Origin: Glandiceps talaboti
Lineage: Eukaryota; Hemichordata; Enteropneusta; Spengelidae
DNA length: 64,000 bases
NCBI RefSeq assembly: GCF_964340395.1
Contig: NC_135555.1
Coordinates: forward strand, 18,804,115-18,868,114
Direction: 5' to 3'
The notes beneath the pieces were generated by a model. It saw nothing but the letters and a program-made list of their open reading frames with translations. It was not told where the DNA came from and did not search any database. The first letter of the stretch is position 1. The number at the start of each line of letters is the position of its first letter. The position numbers and the translations under genes were made by a program. This document shows positions 55,201-64,000 of this stretch, piece by piece.

Positions 55201-55321
55201 AAAAATCAATTTCTTTCACTTTACATAAATCACGAAGTGCTTTCAACTTCAATACTTTTAAATCTTTGAAGGTGGAAGGAAGTTTCAACTTTGCCGCAGA
55301 CGACATTTCAATGCCCGCCAT
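52296..55321 (-). CDS. SAP-SWIM-YqaJ nuclease, accessory protein of ISL2EU element (3 exons)
   Basis: Minus-strand exons 54717-55321, 54184-54314 and 52296-53602 join in phase (2, then 1) to 680 codons plus TAG. Residues 21-52 match a SAP DNA-binding motif (LKLKALRDLCKVKEIDF, SGTKYDLIGRL). A SWIM zinc finger, CxC at 197-199 and CSH at 207-209, is split by the first intron, and its correct reassembly supports the splice model. An acidic, Asn/Thr-rich linker follows. The C-terminal YqaJ-type nuclease has GRISSSHF (452-459), GLGLE (Glu497), GCSIDGDV (Asp537), EIKCP (Glu553, Lys555) and YYYQMLGQM (Gln596), the expected metal and catalytic residues of the PD-(D/E)xK fold. It probably acts on DNA in the nucleus during or after transposition; its exact task is not known to me. 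The first ATG lies 127 bp inside the right end of the element. Confidence 0.9.
54120..54171 (+). repeat. 52-bp perfect direct repeat, copy 2
   Basis: Identical to 50795-50846 and in the same orientation. It lies in the second intron of the YqaJ gene, ending about 10 bp from the exon 2 splice donor at 54183. Confidence 0.95.
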
Positions 55322-55408
55322 TGTAACAACTTGTATTGTTTACATTCCGTCGCCTATGACGTTCACGATCGATACGGGATCCCCCTGACCTCCGCGCAAC
55401 CCTAGTTC

Positions 55409-55448
55409 GCAATGCATTGTGGGAGAACCGGCATAAGGTCTATTCGCG
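55409..55448 (-). repeat. Right terminal inverted repeat of the ISL2EU element
   Basis: Ends with CTATTCGCG on the plus strand, the mirror of the left tip, and holds TGGGAGAACCGG, the mirror of the inner block. AA follows it. Confidence 0.8.
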
Positions 55449-56530
55449 AAGAGAACGTACGTTTGGTTTATAGATGTGTGCATGGGCATCATGGCACAAT
55501 AAAGCTAAGATTGTGAATATATAAAATAACAAAATGAAAATAGAATTTAAAAACGAAACAAAAAACCCAGTCTTTTCCTATTGTAGAGGTAGATTTCTGA
55601 TGTAATGCATGTGATGTGTGAGTTCGAGAAATATATCGTGTCAAAATGAACGTTGGTGGCTCACTTCTGTAGCGAGTGTCGGATGATACATTGTTGCAAT
55701 TGGTTGCTAAGGGCGAGGACGCGCTCGCTCATGTCACCTTCTCCGCACACTATAACATAGACAGGGTTTTTTGCAATACAAATTTACACATTTCAACGTT
55801 TACACATTCATCGACACTGTCTTACAAGTAAATATTCTACAACCAGAATGTCCATATTTTAACGATAACCCATGAAAATATAAAGGAAAAACTACGCCGA
55901 TTTTCTGGATACGTGCGTTACCGATTACCGTAACATGGTACTCGCAGAGAGCCCGCGTGTTGCTGTTTCGTCGCAAAGCAGGCATTACCGTAATGTGTGT
56001 TTCGATCGATCTCGACTAGATGGTGTACGTCCTTGACCTTGTTGCGATCGGCTTTGTTTATCTTCAAGTTGTGGGTAAGGCCATGGAAGTATAACCCACG
56101 ATAATACATATGTGTTTGTTTTGACATGCCTTCATTGCTTCATCATTGGCAATATATTACAATGGTCACCGACTCACCATGTGTGATTACATATGAGCAG
56201 TTCACTTACAAGGTAATGTTTACAGTGATTTTTTTACCTACTGTATCTTGTTTCCAGAGTTTGATTACGTCTTGCCGACGCCTAACATGCTGTGGTAGTT
56301 GCAGTAAATTAGTTTTGAAAATGTTGCTTTCAGTCTAGTCATTGCTTAGTTATTTTGTAATCCAGCATATTTGTTTATGGTCAAGTTTTCCCGAATAATA
56401 CTTTATAAACAGCTATAGACTAGTTAGTACTGTTTATTTTTATTTTTTATTTTTTTTTATAAAATGCTATTTTCAGTCAATGTTAATTTTACACAAACGT
56501 TTATGACCCCCCCCAAAAAAAAATAAAATA

Positions 56531-56566
<36 letters not shown>

Positions 56567-57431
56567 AAAACAAATCACATTTGGTGTAAAAATATCTAAG
56601 AATAAATCTAGGTTTTCTTGCACCTAGAAAGTCTGAAGTACTAGTGTGAGTGTCAATTAAGCAACATAATCATAATTTAATCATAAATTGACAGTTTGAT
56701 TTGCTGTATTTTATTTCATCGAAATAGATTGCTCCAAAATAACCAACTTCTGAGACAATGTCTTGCTGCATCATCCATTAAATCCCCATTTCAGCATTCT
56801 TGAGGAAACTAAATTTGTCCTGTACTCTTCCTATAATGGAAAGTGTGTTTGCTAAGGGTTTGGAACCCTGGTAACAAGAAGTAGCAAATCTGGTGAAACT
56901 GGCACAGTTTCCCATATACTATTTACAAGGATTTCTGCCTTCAACGCCTGTAAAAATCGTTCAGTTTGACTCTACCGTGCAACGCAGGTTTTCCCGGGGT
57001 ACTCCGCTTTCCTTCTACATAATTAATACTGAACCTATGAGGGATGGCCCTCACAGAACATCTTGGGAGATAAGTGTTTATATACTTAAAGACATATCCA
57101 GTATCAATAAAAAATATTTCTTTTTTATTTATAACGATTGACTGAGGCGATGTATTCGGTATCTATTTCTACATTATCGAATAAACTATGCAATTAAGAT
57201 TTTCTCACCCATTTTACCATCTTGTTTTGGTTTAACGCGATTTTTACCACCATTTCAAGTTCTTCGTCACTAGTATGAAAATTCTTTCCAAGCTAAATAT
57301 ATTTGTCGTAACTGACGCATTCACCATTGTAAGGTTATTGGTTCAATTGCGTCGGAATTCTCGTCACATGCGCACCAACGAAAGTGTTCATCGAAAAAAA
57401 CCCTCCACTATCTTTTATTATTGTTTTTCAG
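55449..57431. other. Spacer between the transposon and the repeat-protein gene
   Basis: AT-rich, with an (ATA)n tract at 56530-56570 and a copy of the dispersed GCTAAGG...CCCTGGTAACAAGAAG motif near 56850. A 5' exon of the following gene should lie somewhere here, because the acceptor at 57430-57431 needs one. I could not identify it. Confidence 0.45.
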
Positions 57432-59163
57432 GAAAACTGTCGTTGAAACAATCAATCTTACACCTCGTCAAGTAAACTGTAGTAATGAAGAATGCAGGAG
57501 TGTTTTTGATGACGGACAGATAGTCATCGAAAGGAAGACTTCTCCTCTCTCTCAGTGTGAATTAACGATGGACATGTCATCCAAGACTGTGCTGCCTAAT
57601 GCAGTGAGTGGAGAAGATTATGAACGTGACGTCACTAATGCAATAACCAGTAACCAAGGTATGACTAGTAATCACGTAATGGACTTGGAGTCCTGCATGT
57701 CAGAATTGTTAAAGAATTTAAAGATACCAGTCGATGGTGATGACAAAGATAGTACTCATCTTAAAGTAACTAATCTGGACCAATCTAAGTCGAAAATTCT
57801 GTTTATGAAGGTTGTGGAGGGTCAAAGGTCTAACGACCTTGTACTTCATGCTGTGATGGATAGCCCTCTAAAGAAAGTTGATAAACCCAGGAATGATCAC
57901 TGTATGCCAGAAAGTCAGAACTCAAAAGTCGATAAATGTATTAATGAAACTGACGGTAAAGATAAAGATAATAATATTATCAGTGATACGGTTAGTGATA
58001 GTAGTAGTTACCATGGTGATAATGTGGATACCATAGCGACTAACAATGATGACAGCATCATTGAAGTTGACCATTTAAAACATGCTGAAGTAAAAAGTTT
58101 CGAAGATACAGATTCTTTTATCACAGTCACAGAATTGTCTACATCTATCCAATCTGTACAAGGCATTCAGGGATGTTGTAAATGTGAATCCATTGACAGT
58201 ATCGTACACTCATCAGTTAGTGTCTCGATTGCCGAAAGCATTCAAGGGAGTCCATGTGAATCAATTGACAGTATCGCAAACTCAGTTAGTGTCTCGACTG
58301 TAGAAGGTATTCGAGGGACTCCATGTGAATCCATTGACAGTACTGTAAACTCAGTTAGTGTCTCGACTGCCGAAGGTATTCAAAGGAGTCCTTGTGGATC
58401 CATTGACAGTATCGGAAACGCAGTTAGTGTCTCGACTACCGAAAGCATTCAAGGGAGTGCACATGCTTGTGGATCCATTGCAGGTATCGGAAACGCAAAG
58501 GAGATTAAAATAGACGTGTATATGGTTGAGATTTCCAGAGACTCAGTGAGTGTGAAGTCTGTAACAGTTCGGAATGACTCCACTACAGTTTTTTCTGAAG
58601 TGAACACCACGGCCAGTCTATGGTCTTCAGAAATTACTGTAAACACTGCCATCGCCAAATCCTTCAGTGAAGCCGACAAGATGGTCCTAAACACACTTAA
58701 ACGAAAGTCTAAAATCCCGGTGTATGCACAGAAATTGCAACTGACCAAACATCATTCCAAGACTATTTGTGAGAAGAAAATCTGCAAGCCTGCTAAGAAG
58801 TTTAAATCTACAATTGTTCCATCTTTATCTAGACCAAACAGTGTGTACTCGAGAAAGGCAAAACACGTCACGGTGGCAACTGAATTATCCAAAGTTCAAA
58901 GTGTACATGGAGACGTAAAGAAGAAAAACGATGTTGAAGTGTCTGTGGGCAGTACACGCCATCATAAAGAGGAGAACGGTAGAAGTGAACACGTAAGAAG
59001 AAGACGTCCCAGCAAAATCCCCGTCAGTCAGAATGATCATATGAAATTGCACGAGACTTTACACGATTTGCAAGAAAAGGTGGATAGGCTAATGAAATCT
59101 GTGAACGTGACAAGGAAGTGGTGGAACCCACTCGTGAAGAAAACTTCACGTGTCTATCCATGA
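57432..59163 (+). CDS. Unrecognised Ser/Thr-rich repeat protein, plus-strand copy (long exon)
   Basis: A long open frame follows a good acceptor (TTGTTTTTCAG) and stays open to TGA at 59161-59163, about 576 codons; I do not recognise the family. From about 58140 to 58490 it holds five in-frame units of 23-25 residues (for example CESIDSIANSVSVSTVEGI), spaced 69-75 bp apart. Then comes a Ser/Val/Thr-rich part, a Lys-rich part, and a basic RRRRPSKIPVSQ stretch before a predicted coiled-coil (LHETLHDLQEKVDRLMKSV). No signal peptide or membrane segment is seen; a nuclear or cytoskeletal protein is conceivable but only a guess. An inverted paralogue lies at 62893-64000, and conservation of frame between the two argues for a real gene. 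The paralogue has AGA (Arg) at the TGA position. Confidence 0.65.
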
Positions 59164-59709
59164 GGAGGAAATTACATTGGAAAAGTGTGTAATAAGACAC
59201 ACCCATCTATCAATCATAAACCCACTGATATCAAGAATCAAAGAGAACATGATGAGACATCCCATAAGATGTTGACCATCAACACCAAACCAAAACAAAA
59301 ACTGGTTAAGTTTAACCTCAATGTATGTATGTATGGCAGGATTAGATGTATCAAGGCAAAGAATTGTCTCTGTCGTCAAAAAAACACTTGTACAGAGAAA
59401 CGCAAGATCAGAAATAGTCCAGTGCAACAATTCCAGGATGACCCTATCATTATAGGAAGAAATGTTACGATGCAAAGATTTCTGAAAGACATCTTTACGT
59501 GTGATTTGCCACCTCCATACGACATAAAGAATATGAATGTACAGGGCACACCCAGTGGTATCCCAGAAATTTACTACGATGATTCGTTGTCGGAAGTTGA
59601 TGAAGAAGACCTTGTAAACCATTCGATATCGAGAGCGCATAAAATGCAAATCAGAAATAGTATTATAGGCTTAACGATTTATGATATGTTAGATGACACG
59701 AGTAAGTAA
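59164..59709 (+). pseudogene. Continuation of the repeat protein beyond the in-frame TGA
   Basis: The same reading frame continues for about 180 codons and matches the minus-strand paralogue closely. It includes a Cys cluster (CMYGRIRCIKAKNCLCRQKN followed by TC), FTCDLPPPYDIKNMNVQGTP and an acidic SLSEVDEEDLVNHS block. The TGA therefore interrupts an ancestral frame of about 760 codons. Near 59702 the sequence A|GTAAGT makes a good splice donor, so the intact gene may have continued to another exon. Either this copy is truncated, or the base is an assembly error or polymorphism. Confidence 0.65.
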
Positions 59710-59849
59710 TATAGTATATGCTGTTTGTCATTTCATCTTGTGGAACTCTAAGTCCATAACGTGCATGTGATGGGATACCAATGGTGGAATTTGTAGTGAG
59801 AAATAATATTATGGTTGGTGTAGTTGCAACTTTCCGAAAAGCAATGTGT

Positions 59850-61900
59850 ACAACCAAGAAGTGGAGAGTTGACAGAGAGAAAGACGTCTTTAACCGTTCA
59901 GAGTACAAATAAGAATGTGAACATGTTAATTGTTGTATGTATTTTGTGATGCAATCTCAATGCTGATGATCGTGGAAAGAGGAGCAAGCTGACAAGATAG
60001 TGAATATGTAACTCAATGAAATTAAGGGTGAACCCCTTTTGTATCGGAATGGTGTGAAGAAATGTCTGAGTTGGTATTTGAAGAGGCGCAATTGAAGGGA
60101 ATATATTACTTACATTTATAATAAAACAGATTATTTTAAAAAAAACCCGGCCATTGACTTAAATTTCTTCTGATCTTTGCCCAAACATTCTCATCCCATC
60201 CATTCCAAAATAACAGTGTCGCTGTGAATGGTATTGGGACGGTTACTCCTCACATACATTCACACTTGATATTTGGTCATACCAAAACGAACTGCAAGTA
60301 CTATTCCACAATGAAGCTGTCTGTTCATAAGGTTAATTTTCTGTTCTGTAAAAAGAATTTTTTTTCACAGAAATTTTAAAGTTTTGGTTTCAAATTAATA
60401 TTTCTATTTTGAAGCAAAACAATGTCTTGTGCTGTGAAAACTTGTAAAAATCAATTACTTATTCCACACATTTATTGTTTCTGTGTCTCCTATTGGCCAC
60501 CGTAGAGTTGACATTAGGGTTAGTTAGTTGCTGAAATCATTTTTCAGACCTTTAGATCTATAGAACTCGTCATACCTGCTCACACTTACCCTTTCTCATA
60601 CCTCTCACATTTCTTGAGAATCTTTCCTAAAGCTGATAGCCTTAAGTCTATAATTTTTATGAGCTAACTCCCGTCCCCATGAATGAATAAATGAATAGTA
60701 AACATAAGACCATGTGTATTTTTTTTAATAATTGTCTAAATATTAGACTATCTAGTCGTCTGTGGTTATTTCTGATTTGCTGATGAGGTGATCATAGGAA
60801 TCATTCCTTTGAGTAGTCCATAATTCAGAATCTAGCCAAGCCTCGTATTAAAAACAAAAGTATCAAAACAAAACCGACATAGAAAAAAGGGTTGTGATAG
60901 GAAGAAAGTTCATAATACAAATCCTACAGAAAACAAAACAAAACAAGCACATTCATAAGTGATATACACGGATGGATAGGGGCATGTAGTATTTCTTAGA
61001 TTGTTATTTTCCTTGCCTACAGTCTCATAATTATAGCATTTTGAGTTCAGCTTATTGAAGCCCTTATTTGGTGGCCTGAGACTTTTTGCCCTACTAATTG
61101 GGGGGGGGGGGGTAGAATCCCACATCCCCAATGGGCTGAGATGGAATATCTCACACACGAGTTGGGGCATTTTTTGTCTCATACGAGCAGCGTGCTTTTC
61201 TCATGTCCCCTTTTTATGGTAGGAAAACAAGTTAAAACCATGTTATTACTGTGGGTATGTTTTGTGTAACTCTGCAAACAACATAGTTCCTTTAACTCAC
61301 CTTCATAACAACTAATTCCAGAGATCAAGCTTCATTGACCTGTACTTGTAGTAAATGTGTAAACTAAATTTGCAAACATTAGTTAATTTGTTGCAATATT
61401 AATACACAGAGTGTGAAGCTCAAGGCACATGACACGATGGCCATTGTTCACTTTCAAACATCATGACCATAGAATATTGTCAATGCATGACTGCTTAGGA
61501 TGTACATGCACATAAAATATGAAGTTCTTATTCCATTTTCGAGGTCATCGGGGTATAAAGCAGCAAAATGGCTCTGACGACTTGTAATCATTGACATTTC
61601 TCCGGTTGCACTACTACGTAGGAGTCACGGGCACCGGTCGCGGTACCCACGACGCGATGGCTCGATCATTACCACATTGAGTCTGTTGTGTGCTGGTTTG
61701 AGCGCGAGTTTTTCACCTGAAGCGTTGTCTCTATGGGTGAACAATCGATTGTTCCGAGGGGTTTAAATTCTCTGATCATAACAAAAATATGAGAATCCTA
61801 CCTAAATGTGTTGCCAATATTTATCATCTTCGGCGCGGCGTAAATTATAAATTTCACTTTGTTATCGTCTGCGGGAATGTATACATAGTTCCGATTCCAC
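59850..61900. other. Spacer between the inverted gene copies
   Basis: Non-coding 2 kb with a G-run at 61101-61113. Homology between the two inverted copies continues to about 59830 on this side, then stops. No gene is recognised. Confidence 0.45.
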
Positions 61901-61920
61901 ATTACACGTTATTCTATTCG

Positions 61921-61985
61921 CCAATCAATACCTACGCCCGCTGACTACGGAAACGTGACAGCCAATCAGTAATAGGTTTATAAAA
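61921..61985 (+). promoter_or_regulatory. Possible pol II promoter: two CCAAT boxes and a TATA box
   Basis: CCAATCA occurs at 61921 and 61962, and TATAAAA at 61979-61985, so spacing and order fit a TATA promoter with a start near 62010. The local sequence is richer in CG than its surroundings. What follows is a SINE-tail fragment and a frame of about 50 codons from 62122 (MAALQLTKYKATTVHRFVG) that runs into an (AT)n tract, so any gene driven from here is unclear. Confidence 0.3.
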
Positions 61986-62065
61986 CAAAATTTAACTCGC
62001 GCATTGATACAGAGTGTGAGATCGATTTGAAAGTATAAGATGTTAACCAGAGACGAGCACAAAAA

Positions 62066-62095
62066 CCGCTATATAAGAACCCAACATTATTATCA
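62066..62095 (+). repeat. SINE tail fragment
   Basis: CGCTATATAAGAACCCAACA followed by TTATTATCA is identical to the end of the SINEs at 22875 and 26903 but stands alone. It is either a severely 5'-truncated insertion or a relic. Confidence 0.65.
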
Positions 62096-62267
62096 TAAAA
62101 GAAGTTACGACAAGCACTGGAATGGCAGCTTTACAACTCACAAAATATAAGGCAACAACTGTACACAGGTTTGTCGGATTGATGGGCGGACGTTTTGAGG
62201 ACGGAGAAGTTGTTGTAAGAATGGGTGAAAGCGACGAGATGTCGAAATCCCGTGACAAATTAAAGCC

Positions 62268-62375
<108 letters not shown>

Positions 62376-62609
62376 AAAATGAAAGAAGACGAGTCTGATA
62401 TTACATAGTGGAATTACACTACGGACCGTTTCACCCGAAGGATCGTCAGGTGTAATAGTGTGGTTTAATAGTATTCGTTAGCTATACATCCTGCATTATG
62501 TACATAACTTGTGTGTGTTCACTGATGGCTGTGTGTACACAAAAAGATTTTTATGTATGATAGCTCTCCAAGGTGATCGAGCACTCTACTTGGCGAAAGA
62601 AGAATGAAA

Positions 62610-62709
<100 letters not shown>

Positions 62710-62892
62710 GTCGTTCTATAATTCCTGTCAAACTGTCCTCATACAAGTTGCATTATGTCTTTCTTCACAAATTGCAATTCCACTGTAGGTATTCCATCAC
62801 ACCCGCACACGTTATGGACTTAGAGTTCTACAAGATGGAATGGCAGACAGCATATATTCTTTTACTCACTCGTACTCATGTCATCTAACATG

Positions 62893-64000
62893 TCATAAAT
62901 GGTTAAGCCTATTATACTGTTTCTGATTCGCCTTTAAATTATGCGCTCTCGATATTGAATGGTTTACCAGGTCTTCTTCGTCAACTTCCGACAACGAATC
63001 ATCATAGTAAATTTCAGGGATACCACTGGGTGTTCCCTGTACATTCATATTTTTGATGTCGTATGGAGGTGGCAAATCACATGTAAAGAGGTCATTCAGA
63101 AATTTTTGGATCAGAACATTTGCCGTTTCTGTAATGATAGGGTCCTTCACTGGACTATTTCTGGTTTTGGGTTTCTCTGTACAGGTGTTTTTTTTACGAC
63201 AGAGACAATTCTTTGCCTTGATACATCTAATTCGGCCATACATACATACATTGGGGTTAAACTTAACCAGTTTTTGTATTGGTTTGTTATTCATAATCAA
63301 CATCTTCCGGGATATCTCATCATCTTCTCTTTGATTCTTTATATCAGTGGGTTTATGATTGACAGATGGGCGTGTCTTATTGAAAACTTTTCCAGTGGAA
63401 TTTCCCCCTCTTGGATGAACACGTGAAGTTTTCTTCACGAGTGGCTTCCACCACTTCTTTGTCACGTTGATAGATGTCATTAGTTTGTCAACCTTTTCTT
63501 GCAAATCGTGTAAAGTATTGTGCAATTCAATATGATCATTCTGACTGATGGGGATTTTGCTGGGACGTCTTCTTCTTACGTGTTCAGTTTTATCGTTCTC
63601 CTCTTTATGATGGTGTGTACTACCAACAGACACTTCAACATCGTTTTTCTTCTTTACGTCTCCATGTATGCTTTGACGTGCACTCCCTTGAATGCTTTCG
63701 GCAGTCGAGACTCTAAGTGAGTATACATTACTTTCAATGGATTCACAAAAGACACAAGGACTCGCTTGAATACCATCTACAGTTGAGACACTGACTGAGT
63801 TTACGAAACTCTCAAGCGATCCACAAGAACTTACTTGAATACCATCTACAGTTGAGACACTGACTGAGTTTACGAAACTCTCAAGCGATCCACAAGGACT
63901 TCCTTGAATACCATCTACAGTTGAGACACTGACTGAGTTTACGAAACTCTCAAGCGATCCACAAGGACTTCCTTGAATACCATCTACAGTTGAGACACTG
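62893..64000 (-). CDS. Unrecognised repeat protein, minus-strand paralogue (partial, runs off the window)
   Basis: One continuous minus-strand frame runs from the window edge at 64000 to TGA at 62893-62895. The upstream part holds 23-residue units (ESFVNSVSVSTVDGIQ.SPCGSL) with a 69-bp period from 63772 to the edge. Then come DVKKKNDVEVSVGST, the basic RRRRPSKIPISQ stretch, a coiled-coil (LHNTLHDLQEKVDKLMTSI), the Cys cluster and the DLPPPYDIKNMNVQ and SEVDEEDLVNHS blocks also found at 57432-59709. Relative to that copy it lacks about 145 residues after ESIQGSA and reads AGA instead of the premature TGA. Its last dozen residues differ because of a small indel near 62940. The start and any 5' exons are outside the window. 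Function unknown. Confidence 0.7.
   Translation of the reverse strand, partial: SVSTVDGIQGSPCGSLESFVNSVSVSTVDGIQGSPCGSLESFVNSVSVSTVDGIQVSSCGSLESFVNSVSVSTVDGIQASPCVFCESIESNVYSLRVSTAESIQGSARQSIHGDVKKKNDVEVSVGSTHHHKEENDKTEHVRRRRPSKIPISQNDHIELHNTLHDLQEKVDKLMTSINVTKKWWKPLVKKTSRVHPRGGNSTGKVFNKTRPSVNHKPTDIKNQREDDEISRKMLIMNNKPIQKLVKFNPNVCMYGRIRCIKAKNCLCRKKNTCTEKPKTRNSPVKDPIITETANVLIQKFLNDLFTCDLPPPYDIKNMNVQGTPSGIPEIYYDDSLSEVDEEDLVNHSISRAHNLKANQKQYNRLNHL
63772..64000 (-). repeat. 69-bp coding tandem repeat (incomplete at window edge)
   Basis: Copies start at 63772, 63841, 63910 and 63979, exactly 69 bp apart, and are almost identical. Sixty-nine is 23 codons, so the frame is kept. The array continues beyond the window. 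Confidence 0.95.

Larger units (their letters stand above)
46739..55448. mobile_element. Complete ISL2EU-type DNA transposon with transposase and YqaJ nuclease genes
   Basis: The ends are inverted repeats: 46739-46778 and the reverse of 55409-55448 agree at 30 of 40 positions. Two solid blocks, CGCGAATAG at the tip and CCGGTTCTCCCA inside, are separated by a variable 8-bp stretch. Both ends are flanked by AA, compatible with a 2-bp target duplication. Inside are two convergent spliced genes, each open from ATG to stop: THAP-DDE transposase (46894-50682, +) and SAP-SWIM-YqaJ protein (52296-55321, -). As I remember it, pairing an IS5-like DDE transposase with a YqaJ nuclease, with 2-bp duplications, defines ISL2EU. 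PIF/Harbinger instead pairs with a Myb-like protein and makes 3-bp duplications. Nothing seen disables this copy. Confidence 0.85.

Noticed and set aside
46739-55448. PIF/Harbinger assignment of the transposon
   Set aside because: Harbinger uses a similar DDE core, but its second protein is Myb-like and its target duplication is 3 bp. Here the partner is a YqaJ nuclease and only 2 bp (AA) match at the flanks.
59161-59163. TGA read as selenocysteine
   Set aside because: The paralogue has Arg at this position, not Cys, and the surrounding protein is not a redox enzyme. I also saw no obvious SECIS hairpin downstream.

Overview
This is a 64 kb piece of an AT-rich animal genome, probably a marine invertebrate. 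The genes have GT-AG introns, the intergenic space is large and full of microsatellites, minisatellites, SINEs and palindromic repeats, and the best conserved gene is a 13-exon mitochondrial aminotransferase. I cannot name the species. Repeat style and SINE type would fit an invertebrate deuterostome or a lophotrochozoan, but this is inference.

Layout: (1) 1-4343 is a gene-poor flank with two palindromic elements. (2) 4344-18950 (+) is a complete AGXT2 gene (alanine-glyoxylate / beta-aminoisobutyrate aminotransferase 2, mitochondrial). Its 13 exons join in frame to 514 codons plus stop, and its introns hold tandem arrays, a TA-flanked palindromic MITE and an old SINE. (3) 18951-24445 is intergenic, with minisatellites, a second copy of the palindromic family and a SINE. 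(4) 24446-28510 (-) is a three-exon gene for a secreted 117-residue protein made of a signal peptide and two LDL-receptor class A modules. (5) 28511-42470 is mostly non-genic, with simple repeats, a broken non-LTR reverse transcriptase and a minus-strand SINE. (6) 42472-44608 (+) is a frameshifted copy of a transposon-like family with an HADNCGGQNKN core.

(7) The centrepiece is 46739-55448, about 8.7 kb. It is a structurally complete DNA transposon of the ISL2EU type, bounded by imperfect 40-bp terminal inverted repeats (30/40 identical) and flanked by AA on both sides. It carries two convergent spliced genes, both open from start to stop: a THAP-HTH-DDE transposase (5 exons, 559 aa, +) and an accessory protein with SAP, SWIM zinc-finger and YqaJ-type nuclease domains (3 exons, 680 aa, -). 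The transposase would bind the ends and cut and paste the element; the nuclease presumably helps process or repair DNA. A perfect 52-bp direct repeat lies within it.

(8) 57432-64000 holds two inverted copies of an unrecognised Ser/Thr-rich, basic, repeat-containing gene. The plus copy has an in-frame TGA where the minus copy has Arg. The minus copy lacks about 145 residues, carries a homogenised 69-bp coding repeat, and runs off the window edge. Between them are a possible CCAAT/TATA promoter and two long (AT)n tracts.

All exon joins were made by eye from reading frame, splice consensus and remembered family motifs. No database search was run.
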